A stretch of 64,000 bases of DNA, from NCBI GenBank assembly GCA_016194705.1, contig JACQAZ010000014.1:121429-185428 (forward strand). The letters are read 5' to 3'. Numbering within the stretch: position 1 is the stretch's first letter; each line of letters opens with the position of its first letter. The notes below the pieces were generated by a model, which was given only the letters and a program-made list of their open reading frames with translations, was not told where the DNA came from and made no database searches. The DNA comes from Elusimicrobiota bacterium (GTDB lineage: Bacteria > Elusimicrobiota > Elusimicrobia > UBA1565 > UBA9628). The position numbers and the translations under genes are program-made. Positions 52,201 to 59,766 of the stretch are shown in pieces.

Positions 52201-55200
52201 ATGGCCCGCGAACATCAGGGGCATCGACTCGACGGTCCCTTTGCCGAAGTCGATGAACATTCCGGCAGCGTAGAGGCCCGATTTCGCGAAGATGTTCTGC
52301 TGGCGCGAACCCATGTCGTAGAGGAGGTAGGAGGTTTGCGCCGAGAGCTTGAAGGCGTCGTAGGACACGCCGCCGCCTAGATCCTTCATGTGCTGCGGCA
52401 GAGCTTGATAGACCCGCTTGCCGAAATCCTCCTCGTGAAAGTCGCCCATTCCCTTTCGGCCCTTGGCCACGTCGATCCAGTGGTCGGTCGCCTGCGAGAG
52501 CGGGTTCTCCGCGAAGTTTGACATCCCTTCCACGAAATACGAGTCGCCCGCCAGGGGGGAGATGAGGATCTTGCCCGTTCCCACGGCGCCGTACCAGATG
52601 CTCTCCCCGAATTTCCCGACGCCTTTGCCGCCCTCCTTGAGGGCGCTCATGAAGAAGTGGTCGGCCATCATGTCCTTGTGGAAATGGCCCTTGGTGGTAT
52701 AGAGCTTCACTTGTTCCGCTTTGCCGTCGCTGAGTATCCCGTAAACGTCGGTCTCCGACTGCGTCCCATAATGCGTGGCGAAGGCTTCCCAGGGCGGGAC
52801 ATTCCCCGCCTCGCTGTCCCAGTCGCCGGACTTGTTGTCGACCGCGATCCCGAACGGATAGACCTCCTTCGAGACATAGTGGTCCATCGTGGACGTCATG
52901 ATCCACTTGTATCCGGACTCCTTGTCGCCCTTGGCCCTTCGGTACGACATGCGCCAAGCGCCAAGCCCGCGGCCGTCGGGACCCATGCTGGCCGCCTCGA
53001 CCTCCCATTCGCCGCCATCGCCTGCGGAAGGAGCGCTAAACGGAGAAATGTTGGAGCTATAGACGTTCGTGCCCGAGGCGCCCGTCTCGATGATCCGGAC
53101 CTTGCGGCTTGTGCCGTCCTTTTGGAGGTCCAGGGAAAGTTGGTTCTTGAAATGCCGGGCATCCTGTATGCGATGGGCCAGGAAATAATAGAGGTGCTCG
53201 GCGTCCTCGTTGTCGAAGAACCGCGGGTTCCGGTCTTGCCCGTCCCGATGGCTCGAGTTCACGTTGGAGTCGTCCCACCAATCCTCGGGCTTTTCGACGT
53301 ACTCGCGCATGTCCGACATGTAGGAGGCGCGCCGCAGATAGGAAGCGATCTCGCGGGCCCTCGCCCGTACGGCTCTCTCGAACTCTTTAGGGTCCTCGAT
53401 GCCCATCAGGTCGTCCAAGCGGACCTGGGCCATGTCGCGCTCCGCATTGCCCGTCTTGACCTCCTGAATGTCCTTGAACCCCGGAAGGACATGGGCCACC
53501 TTCTTTTGCGTCTTGGTCGGATCCTTCGGATCGGCGGCTTCCTCCGTCGTGCCGGCCGGGACCCCGTTGATCAGAATGGTCCGGTGGGTGACTCCGCCCT
53601 CCCGCGTCGTCTTGACCACGAGCTTGCCGTCCGCGGAACTAAACACCTCCCCGCTCTCAGTGATGATGCGATAGCCCTTGATGGGCCCCTGTCCGAAGTA
53701 ATTGCGGCGCAGAAGGTAAGGGGCGTCATCGTCGACCGCGAACTCGACGGGGCGGCCGTCTTTCTGCGCGGTCTCCAGCGTCACTTTGCCCGCGGCGGTC
53801 TCCAGCTCCCAGGAGCCCGGAGGGGCGTTGCCGGCCGCGGCGTACTGCAGAAGGTAATTCGAGAAGGCGTCGAGCGAGGACTGGACTTGGGCCGCCTCGG
53901 GATGATTCTCGAGGAAATCTCCAAGCTGCTGGGCAAGCTGCGCGGTCCTTTCCCGGTTCTGCTGGACGAGGTCCGCCAGCCCCTTGAAGGTCGTCTTGAC
54001 GTTCTCCTCGGTGAGGAGATCGCCCAGCAGGCTCATCGCCTCCTCTTGCGAGACGGGGTTGTCTCCGCGGGCTTTCTGCAACGCCTTGACCCGTTCCTGC
54101 CATTGGGCCATGACCGGCGACTTGGCGAGCTCATCGGCGAGAGCCTTGCGCTTGCCGTCGAACTCCTCGCGCTCTTTGGCGATGCGGCCCTCGATGGCGC
54201 GCACCTGCTCGAAAGCGGGACTATCGTGGATGGCCTCCCTCAGAGCCTTCAAGTAATCGAGCGTCGCCTGGGAACGGCCGGAGAAGTCCGAGTCCTCCTT
54301 GAGCGCCCTGTCCTTGAGCTTTTGGAGGTCGGCAAGCTTGCGCCTTCCCGCCTCGTCGCTCCCCAAATACTTCTGGGCCGCTACATCCGTCTCCGAGATC
54401 GTCTTGCTGATCGACGCGCTCTCCCCCGCCGCCATGAGCTGGCGCTTGGCGAGCTCCCCGGCCTCCGGGAAGGCGGCGGCCAGCGAAGCCAGGAGGACGA
54501 ACTTGGCGCTGCGCACGATGGGCGGCTCGCTCGGAGATTGGGATTCCGGAGGCCTCTTGGCGATCTCCGAGAGCGCGTCGTCGAAACCCTTGACGGCCCA
54601 GCCGCCGTTTTCGGATCGGGAATCAAATACCGCCGAGCGGTGGCTCCCGCGCAGGTGGGCCATCCTCTCCGTCAGCAGGTAGAAGTCTCCCGGATTCTCG
54701 GCCTCGAGGCGCAGGAGCTCGGCCTTGGCCTCGCTCTCTTTCAATCCGGCGGTGAGCCGAAGGAAGGCATCCGGGAATTCCTCCCGGTACTTGGCGTATT
54801 CATCGCCGTTCAGGGATCCGAAGTCCTTGGCTTGCTTGAGCAGCGAGTCCACCTTGGCGCTCACCGCCTTCCAACGGGCTTTTCTCAACGCCGCGGCCTT
54901 TTCATCGTCGCTGCGCGTATCCGGGGTCTTGCCGTACTTGGAGCCCTCCTCCCTCTCGAAGTTCTTCATGTGCCAGGAGGCCAAGGAGCGGCTCGTCTCC
55001 TGCTCCGAGAGTCCTAGCACCTCGGATAGGAGCCGGACCATCCCCTCGAGTTCATCGGGATCCTTTGAGGCCTTCAACTTTTCGACGGACGCGAGGAGGT
55101 CCTTGAATCTCCGGACCGACGGCTCCAGGTACCCGTAGTCCTCTTTGGCCTTCCCATTTCCGGCCTCGGCTTCGTCCCGCAGTTTCTCGAGAAAGTAGTC

Positions 55201-56997
55201 CAACATACCGGCCGTGGTGTAGACGTCGGCTTCCTGGAACTCCGTCTTCAGCTTTGAGAACGAGTCGGACATCTCCTTCGCCGCGCCCTTGCCGTTGTAG
55301 GTTCCCCCCGGCGGACTCCCGGGGAGCCTGAAGCGGCCTCCAAGCTTCTTGGCGATCTCCGCGGTCGAGTCGGTCACCTTGACCGAAGGCTGATAGGCTC
55401 CAAGGCCTCGCTCCCGCGCGACCCCGTCGAGCACCTCCCCCCCCATCCGTTCCGCGAAGTAGCGCTCGATGGTGGGACGATCCCGGAGCAAAGCCGCCCG
55501 CTCCCGCTGCAGCGGCGCGCGCTTCTCGGGATCGAGCTCCTCCTTGATCCCTCGCGAGAGCTCGCGGTAGCGAACGAGGTACTTGTTCTTGCTGTCGTCG
55601 ACGAGTCCGTCGATGTTCACGACGAAGTTGGCCAGAGACATTTCTCTCTGCTCCACTCCCGGCAATTTCTGTCCGTCGAAATACTGGCTTTTGATGAAGG
55701 CGGCACCCGAGTTTGTCAGCCCCCCGTAGAGATCGAGCTCGATCGACAGGTCCCAGGCGGTCTTCGCGCGCTTCTTCGCGGATTCCCTCTTCTGGGCGTT
55801 GTAGGTCAGCCACTCCGTGGTCCGCGCCCGGTCGAAGGCCTCCTTCTCGCCGCTCAGAAATCCCCTGAGCGTCGCCCGTAGGTCCGCGATCAGGCCGGGG
55901 CCCTTGGGGGCTTCGACCTTCTCCTTCGGAGGCGGCCCGCTGCCCCTGTCCACTGGGGGCGGAGCGGTCATCTTCATGAGCTCCTGCAGCTGCGCGTTGT
56001 CGCTGGAGGCCAGCTTCTCCATCCCGGCGTCCATCTTCTCGAACGAATCCTCGCGGCCTTTGCGGATTTCCTGGGGCATCTTGCCGAGGACCTGATTAAG
56101 GTCGGCGACGACGCTCCCGAATGTCTTCGGGTCGGCCTTGGCCAGCGCTTCCAGGTCGTGCTGGTTCATCTTGGCCAGGATCGGGTCCAGGTCCGCTCCA
56201 GCCGCTTTAGAGTCCTGCCAGACGTTTCCTTTTAGGTATTTCTCCTTGACCCGGTCCATCGCGGTCCGCAGGCTCTTGACTTCCTTTTTCATCGCGTCGG
56301 CTTCATCTGACTCGCGGACCTGCTTCCACAACGCAATGACCTCGGGGATGCTGAGGATCTTGTCGGTCTTGGCCCTGGTCTTCGGATCGACGTGGACGAA
56401 GGTCCCCCCCATGCAGTTCCAACCATCGTAGACGACGGGAGCCTCGTAGCCGACGTCCGACTCCGCGCGACCGGCCTCCTTGGCCCCCTGAAGGAAGCGC
56501 TTGTACTTTCCGTTTTCGTCGTACATCGCCTTCTTGAAGAGGCCGGTGAACTCGCGCCAGCGGAGCTCCGTAAATAGCTCCTTCCGATACTCCGGCGGCA
56601 CCATGCAGTCGGCGGGAACCATCTTGGGCCGCAATGAGAGGAGAGCCTGTCGGACCTTGCGCCAGTGCTCGGGGCCGCCCGATGACTTCTGCTCGAGTTC
56701 CTCGGCCTTCTGCTCCAGCTTCTCAAGCTCACCATCCAAGTTCTCGGACTCTATCCACGTGGGTGGGCCGCGTTTGAGCTTCGCCTCCATCTCGTCGACG
56801 CCGGCGGCGAACTCCTTGAGTTCGTCCGGCGACAATTTCACCTTGGGTTCATCCCCGATGGACGGGATCGACGGGACAAGGAGGGAGAGGACTAGCCCCG
56901 TCGCGAGGGCCCAGTGCCCCAAGCGACGGCGTTCAAAAGTCCGCGCGCAGTGGAGGTTCACGGGATCGGGTTGCATCATCAAACACCCCGGGGGCAT
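49288..56997 (-). CDS. giant exported protein with hydrophobic domain and nucleoside-phosphorylase-like C-terminus
   Basis: About 2569 residues. Signal peptide (LGHWALATGLVLSLLVPSIPSIG, about 27-50), over 1000 residues of charged helical sequence, a beta-rich middle (about 1100-1450), a hydrophobic stretch (about 1570-1680) and a C-terminal domain of the PNP/UDP phosphorylase type (about 2330-2540). That domain shows VIFLGIAGSLNHGIRKSDFVAP, HVGEHGSVDTPLRET, VVEQELAGIV and an EISDVVG active-site-like Asp. The ATG at 56997 is 5 nt from the -10 box; MM at 56979 is an alternative. A nucleotide-metabolising tip on a surface protein is unusual. Confidence 0.75.
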   Translation of the reverse strand: MPPGCLMMQPDPVNLHCARTFERRRLGHWALATGLVLSLLVPSIPSIGDEPKVKLSPDELKEFAAGVDEMEAKLKRGPPTWIESENLDGELEKLEQKAEELEQKSSGGPEHWRKVRQALLSLRPKMVPADCMVPPEYRKELFTELRWREFTGLFKKAMYDENGKYKRFLQGAKEAGRAESDVGYEAPVVYDGWNCMGGTFVHVDPKTRAKTDKILSIPEVIALWKQVRESDEADAMKKEVKSLRTAMDRVKEKYLKGNVWQDSKAAGADLDPILAKMNQHDLEALAKADPKTFGSVVADLNQVLGKMPQEIRKGREDSFEKMDAGMEKLASSDNAQLQELMKMTAPPPVDRGSGPPPKEKVEAPKGPGLIADLRATLRGFLSGEKEAFDRARTTEWLTYNAQKRESAKKRAKTAWDLSIELDLYGGLTNSGAAFIKSQYFDGQKLPGVEQREMSLANFVVNIDGLVDDSKNKYLVRYRELSRGIKEELDPEKRAPLQRERAALLRDRPTIERYFAERMGGEVLDGVARERGLGAYQPSVKVTDSTAEIAKKLGGRFRLPGSPPGGTYNGKGAAKEMSDSFSKLKTEFQEADVYTTAGMLDYFLEKLRDEAEAGNGKAKEDYGYLEPSVRRFKDLLASVEKLKASKDPDELEGMVRLLSEVLGLSEQETSRSLASWHMKNFEREEGSKYGKTPDTRSDDEKAAALRKARWKAVSAKVDSLLKQAKDFGSLNGDEYAKYREEFPDAFLRLTAGLKESEAKAELLRLEAENPGDFYLLTERMAHLRGSHRSAVFDSRSENGGWAVKGFDDALSEIAKRPPESQSPSEPPIVRSAKFVLLASLAAAFPEAGELAKRQLMAAGESASISKTISETDVAAQKYLGSDEAGRRKLADLQKLKDRALKEDSDFSGRSQATLDYLKALREAIHDSPAFEQVRAIEGRIAKEREEFDGKRKALADELAKSPVMAQWQERVKALQKARGDNPVSQEEAMSLLGDLLTEENVKTTFKGLADLVQQNRERTAQLAQQLGDFLENHPEAAQVQSSLDAFSNYLLQYAAAGNAPPGSWELETAAGKVTLETAQKDGRPVEFAVDDDAPYLLRRNYFGQGPIKGYRIITESGEVFSSADGKLVVKTTREGGVTHRTILINGVPAGTTEEAADPKDPTKTQKKVAHVLPGFKDIQEVKTGNAERDMAQVRLDDLMGIEDPKEFERAVRARAREIASYLRRASYMSDMREYVEKPEDWWDDSNVNSSHRDGQDRNPRFFDNEDAEHLYYFLAHRIQDARHFKNQLSLDLQKDGTSRKVRIIETGASGTNVYSSNISPFSAPSAGDGGEWEVEAASMGPDGRGLGAWRMSYRRAKGDKESGYKWIMTSTMDHYVSKEVYPFGIAVDNKSGDWDSEAGNVPPWEAFATHYGTQSETDVYGILSDGKAEQVKLYTTKGHFHKDMMADHFFMSALKEGGKGVGKFGESIWYGAVGTGKILISPLAGDSYFVEGMSNFAENPLSQATDHWIDVAKGRKGMGDFHEEDFGKRVYQALPQHMKDLGGGVSYDAFKLSAQTSYLLYDMGSRQQNIFAKSGLYAAGMFIDFGKGTVESMPLMFAGHFTSGLMRSVGFGKNAALSGGELVNSALGKYFLVQTGVGLVQLPGQLVDFAKDTSNPEKAQAFFSNASGMLVNLVAFKMMEKPAVERGPWGGPPEPPTGIKKVMSKFHFIEGSGLEISANARNIWGLDTGQFVGGRRTASMNARVESARAALKDGKTKDIDAFTEGQLKALDAMEKFKSGDEKSLHNVDEAAGRKDDITKTLLDGGFSQKQIDAFFAQGVVPEPATAGTVVPELFPPGLMKVLQILKEKNSTAGQKRDFLLKRPGAQEAIPLTPAEIAAIQRPGERTHMRTYQFRRAGDFVEITVTDIPIKGEKGPTDGVVFKDKVPVSESPLELRDGESLDHVLAIDKTPPADRGPPARTAAAAPPSTDRISDLVVGDAASDRARQNGDLDKIAGKAFPGEDEASPRRAAVDNAAAELVWKAKVPGSEEISVDALREKLNLKPEEVGYLIKKIASLLGVNRDNLAFDPSLPTFQQPSLASINSQIKAFHEFSAKVGDSVPAAERWKVFQELQFAAPEEGHLLSAVDQALAVEPAVGGEARLAALRRRVLEQYRAQAEPITIDPKAYASGTPGFDKDAKIVADMEAMKEQLKKDPSGMDLDWYLKRRTTPELTDFLAQHPDVGVRVYGGEVQAALRHLAESGYTEVSRLAGWAPTDIKKVVARNPKTGESVVAYIATSGDGVIKKQTARCLLSGIDPSRIEVFASKEKPVEEFRRILGSAEANPDVIMIGFEGKFEKMVKEQYNVRPIGEINSEGLQGKRYLIDGKEVLAVSINGNYIYNERAGELVKAALPKSDKPRAVIFLGIAGSLNHGIRKSDFVAPRTFAEISGAQAKPCPQVDNAAIPVMERMGGADKGIHVGEHGSVDTPLRETKTWMEQYSRWKGKDPALVKDVVEQELAGIVNAIGGDKSISLYSVLEISDVVGTKENLSQQGKKAPSRTPVPLEGLMKPLLDDALRRIPSDPSKRPTADAK

Positions 56998-57002
56998 TGA
57001 CA

Positions 57003-57031
57003 AGGATAGGCCCCGGGAACGAGATTGTCAA
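57003..57031 (-). promoter_or_regulatory. leaderless-type promoter of the 2569-residue exoprotein gene
   Basis: Minus strand TTGACA (57026-57031), 17 bp, TATCCT (57003-57008), 5 nt, ATG at 56997. CCTAGG lies just upstream of the -35. Confidence 0.7.
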
Positions 57032-57060
57032 GGCCTAGGAATGACTTTTTGGAAGTGCGG

Positions 57061-58644
57061 TTACGGACCCCGGACGAAGGACCTCTTGCGCAATATCACG
57101 AACGCGGCCAACCCCAGGCAGCCGGCGCCCAGGGTCCCCAGGGCGAGCTCGGCCAGCCAACCGACCGTGATGCCGCGGGGCGACATCGATGCCTGCAAGG
57201 TTCGGTCGCCATGAGGGCTGTCCTGCGCGCGCGCGCCATGGGACGCGCCGGAATCTTCGGACCTATCGGCAGCTTGTCCTTTCCTCGCTTGGCTGCGGGT
57301 GCTCTGCGGTCCGCCAAACGACCGACGGTCTCCGCCGAACATGCTGCTCACGGCCGACCTGATCTTGTTCGCGACGGCCGAGAGGCCGGCTCTTTTTTCA
57401 GCCTCCCGTTCGATCGCGGCGGTTGCGCTCAGTTCCGAACGGATAGAGGCCATGATGGAACTCAGGTCCGAGGCCGGCACTTCGTCGTCCTTCTTGTAGG
57501 ATTCTTTGGCGTGCTTGTTGCACGCGCCGGAGACGATCTCGCAGGACTTATCGCGCGTAAAATCGCGCTCCTCGCCTTTCGGCGTGAGGGCGATGTCTTT
57601 GAAGTCCTCGGCGTGCTTGTCGCGGTCATTGCGGTAGATGTTTTTTAGATTCGAGAAATCGTCTCGCGAGATTCCCCCTAGAGACGGATTGAAGAAGCCG
57701 GGATTGCGTTCCAACGCCGCAGGCTCGTTGCGTATGGCCTGCGCCAGGCGCGCCTTGTCCGCGGCGCTCGCGGGATTGCCGAATTTGTCGACGATCCGAG
57801 GCCGCCCGTCGGGACCGGCCGCGACCTTGAATCCTTCCCTCTGATAGACGTGGGAGTAGGGGCCCGCCTGTCGGAGCAGGTCTGCGTCGGCCGGCGGTCG
57901 AGAGGGGCCGAAGGCCCCCGAGCCCGAGCCCGGCGCGCCGGACTTGGCGCCGCCCGCGAGGTCTCCCATCGCGCCGCCCGGCCCGCCGCCCAGAGCCCCG
58001 GCGCCCATTTTTCCGTCAGCGAAGGCGTTCTTGATGCCGTCGGCCTGTGGCGCCTTGCCGGCGTTGCTCGACGAGTTCGACGTACCGAGGTCGCTGGCCG
58101 CCGCGCCGGCGGTACCGCCTCCCGAAGAACTTCCGGAAAAGCCGGCGCTTTGAGCGGCTCCAGACCAAGATCGCGCGGCGGCCTCATCGGAGGCCGAAAT
58201 CGCCCGCGCCTGCGGACGTGCGCTCCCGGCTCCCGTGCTTCGATCCCCGGTTTCCGTCCCAGGCGGGCCGTCGGTCTTCGGAGGAGGGTTCGTATCGACC
58301 TTCGGCTGGGTCCCGAGGTTGGGCAGGGGGTCGGTCGGGCCTTTCTGGCCCGGCGGCATAACGACCGTGTTGGTCTTGGGATCGTAATCGCCTCCCGCGG
58401 CCTTGACCTCCCTCAACTGCGCCGCGATCCTCGAGTAAATCGGCTTGTGATCGGAATCCGCATTCTGGGCTAGATCGTCGTAGGACCTGATGATCCGATC
58501 GATCGGCTTTTCCTTATCCGAGGCTGGTTCCGCCATGCAGACGCCGTTGAGCAGGCAGACCTGTTCGCCGGAAGCGGGCGCGGCCCCGAAGACAAGGCAC
58601 GAGGCGACCGCGGCAAGGAGGATGCGATTGGGTGGACGGCCCAT
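57061..58644 (-). CDS. exported protein with C-terminal membrane anchor
   Basis: 527 residues: signal peptide (ILLAAVASCLVFGAAPASG), a conserved-looking N-terminal helical part (about 25-90), a long low-complexity Gly/Ser/Ala/Pro region (about 100-260), a mixed domain (about 265-420) and a C-terminal helix LAELALGTLGAGCLGLAAFVIL followed by RKRSFVRGP. The final helix plus basic tail would hold it in the inner membrane, or act as a sorting signal. No enzyme motif. The ATG at 58644 is 6 nt after TAAACT. Confidence 0.7.
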   Translation of the reverse strand: MGRPPNRILLAAVASCLVFGAAPASGEQVCLLNGVCMAEPASDKEKPIDRIIRSYDDLAQNADSDHKPIYSRIAAQLREVKAAGGDYDPKTNTVVMPPGQKGPTDPLPNLGTQPKVDTNPPPKTDGPPGTETGDRSTGAGSARPQARAISASDEAAARSWSGAAQSAGFSGSSSGGGTAGAAASDLGTSNSSSNAGKAPQADGIKNAFADGKMGAGALGGGPGGAMGDLAGGAKSGAPGSGSGAFGPSRPPADADLLRQAGPYSHVYQREGFKVAAGPDGRPRIVDKFGNPASAADKARLAQAIRNEPAALERNPGFFNPSLGGISRDDFSNLKNIYRNDRDKHAEDFKDIALTPKGEERDFTRDKSCEIVSGACNKHAKESYKKDDEVPASDLSSIMASIRSELSATAAIEREAEKRAGLSAVANKIRSAVSSMFGGDRRSFGGPQSTRSQARKGQAADRSEDSGASHGARAQDSPHGDRTLQASMSPRGITVGWLAELALGTLGAGCLGLAAFVILRKRSFVRGP

Positions 58645-58650
58645 GACCAA

Positions 58651-58678
58651 AGTTTAACAGAGTTCAGGAGATTGTCAA
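58651..58678 (-). promoter_or_regulatory. leaderless-type promoter of the anchored exoprotein
   Basis: Minus strand TTGACA (58673-58678), 16 bp, TAAACT (58651-58656), 6 nt, ATG at 58644. Confidence 0.68.
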
Positions 58679-58690
58679 GCCTGAGGCGGA

Positions 58691-58719
58691 TTGTCCGCCC
58701 GCGCAGAAAAAGGTAAAAT
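58691..58719 (+). promoter_or_regulatory. promoter of the split tRNA-Tyr gene
   Basis: TTGTCC (58691-58696), 17 bp, TAAAAT (58714-58719), then 8 nt to the first tRNA base. Its survival shows that the tRNA once was a working gene. Confidence 0.6.
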
Positions 58720-58727
58720 CGCTCGTC

Positions 58728-58769
58728 GGTTGGGTGGCTGAGCGGTCAAAAGCAACGGTCTGTAAATCC
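58728..58769 (+). pseudogene. 5' half of tRNA-Tyr(GTA), cut in the anticodon stem; probable island attL
   Basis: GGTTGGG acceptor strand, D arm GCTGAGCGGTCAAAAGC and anticodon loop CTGTAAA (anticodon GTA, 58762-58764) are intact. After ATCC the sequence leaves the tRNA: no variable arm, T arm (GGTTCGA) or CCCAACC acceptor partner is found downstream. Tyrosine recombinases commonly use the tRNA anticodon region, so this is read as the left junction of an integrated element. Confidence 0.75.
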
Positions 58770-59220
58770 CTTCAAACCCCTCGGAAATGCATTATAAGTG
58801 TGCAAATAGGGGCAAAAAGAGGCGCCCAAGCGCATATCCGTTAGGAAAGCGTTAGGAAAAATTTCACCATAAAAAGGCCCCAACGCATGATCCGGAGCCT
58901 GGTCCCGGCCGCGAAAAATTCGCCAGACTTGTAAGAACGGCTCGGCGTCTGCAATGAAACGGTCCTTGAAAACACATGGGCCGCCTCTGTCGGTCTTGGA
59001 ACGACTCTCCGTCAGCCTTAGAACGGGCAGGCCGCGGCATCGGCGCACGGTCCGAGCAGATCACCCCCCCCTCTGCTGGCGTCGGCGTTAGAACGGCTCA
59101 TCGACAGCGTCGACTTGTAGGTACCCCGGGAACCCCAAGAGCCCGAGACTCGGGCAACCCGATCTCCGGGATGTCCGCCAGGCCCGGGCCGGGCCCGGCC
59201 TGGGAAACGAAGCTCACGCC
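58770..59220. other. non-coding island border with short repeats and hairpins
   Basis: No convincing gene in about 450 bp. It contains GTTAGGAAA twice (about 58839-58858), four related boxes (GTAAGAACGGCTC 58931, TTGGAACGACTC about 58995, TTAGAACGG about 59017, TTAGAACGGCTC about 59087), GACTTGTAA (58926), GACTTGTAG (59112), a GCCCGAG-A-CTCGGGC hairpin (59141-59155) and a CCAGGCC/GGCCTGG stem (59178-59203). These could be recombinase arm sites. Confidence 0.5.
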
Positions 59221-59222
59221 CC

Positions 59223-59270
59223 TTGAATTATCAGGGGGACCCGTTATAATATGATTAGCATACTAGTATG
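59223..59270 (+). promoter_or_regulatory. promoter and operator of the AbrB-like gene
   Basis: TTGAAT (59223-59228), 16 bp, TATAAT (59245-59250); the 12-bp palindrome CATACTAGTATG (59259-59270) sits over the expected transcription start. This is the usual layout for autorepression by an AbrB-type antitoxin. Confidence 0.6.
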
Positions 59271-59290
59271 AATTATCGGAGGTGCTCGCC

Positions 59291-59539
59291 GTGGATATAG
59301 AATTGACCACCGTTGGGGAAAGGGGCCAGGCAGTCATCCCCAAGTCGATCAGGGACAAGATGCCCGCGCCCAGAGGCACCATGTTCAGCGTCGTCCTGAT
59401 CGACAAGGATACGCTCGTCATGAAGCGCTTCGACAAACGGAAGCTCTTGGCCGAGTTCAAGGATATCCGTGCGTCCGTCCAGCGCAAGTTCAGTGACCAA
59501 GAGATCGTTGGTGAAATCAAAAGAGCCCGCAAGGCTTAA
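59291..59539 (+). CDS. AbrB/SpoVT-family antitoxin-like protein
   Basis: 82 residues. Swapped-hairpin AbrB fold: MDIELTTVGERGQAVIPKSIRDKM, then SVVLIDKDTLVMKRFD, and a basic helical tail (KRKLLAEFKDIRASVQRKF) of the kind that neutralises a toxin. GTG 59291 is preferred as GGAGG lies 8 nt upstream. No toxin (PIN/MazF/RelE) gene adjoins, only repeats and a transposase, so it is an orphan or its partner was lost to the insertion. Confidence 0.82.
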   Translation: MDIELTTVGERGQAVIPKSIRDKMPAPRGTMFSVVLIDKDTLVMKRFDKRKLLAEFKDIRASVQRKFSDQEIVGEIKRARKA

Positions 59540-59541
59540 GG

Positions 59542-59635
59542 ACTTGTAGGAGTTTCGAGTCCATTTGTTCGTGAGACCGTCCCCATCAACTTGTAGGAGT
59601 TTCGAGTCCATTTGTTCGTGAGACCGTCCCCATCA
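59542..59635 (+). repeat. two exact tandem copies of a 47-bp unit
   Basis: Copies at 59542-59588 and 59589-59635 are identical, start ACTTGTAGGAGTTTCGAGTC and end GACCGTCCCCATCA, with no spacer. Each carries ACTTGTAG and a GGACT/AGTCC inverted repeat around the start. It lies between the AbrB gene and the 3' side of the IS91-like transposase. Confidence 0.85.
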
Positions 59636-59700
59636 CCGAAGCTTAACCCCCCTTCAGGCAGCCGTCAAGCCCGCCATTTTCTTCGATTTTTCACGACTTC

Positions 59701-59745
59701 GCCCCGATGAGATCGGGGCCGCCCCAACGACGGAGTCGTTGGGGC
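59701..59745. repeat. two strong hairpins downstream of the IS91-like transposase
   Basis: GCCCCGAT-GAG-ATCGGGGC (59701-59719) and an 11-bp stem GCCCCAACGAC/GTCGTTGGGGC (59721-59745). IS91 elements carry hairpins at the oriIS end, 3' of the transposase gene, next to a GTTC/CTTG target; a CTTG on the transposase strand is found about 35 bp beyond. They may also act as a terminator. Confidence 0.5.
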
Positions 59746-59766
59746 GAAGGCCGTCAAGAGCTCGGC

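Noticed and set aside
58728..58900. Intact tRNA-Tyr or one with a group I intron
   Set aside because: No T arm or acceptor 3' strand and no group I core seen in the following DNA.
58746..59048. 101-codon frame on the minus strand at the island border, as an integrase remnant
   Set aside because: No tyrosine-recombinase motif (R...HxxR...Y) and it runs over the tRNA fragment.
59542..59635. CRISPR array
   Set aside because: Only two repeats, directly abutting with no spacer, and no cas gene near.
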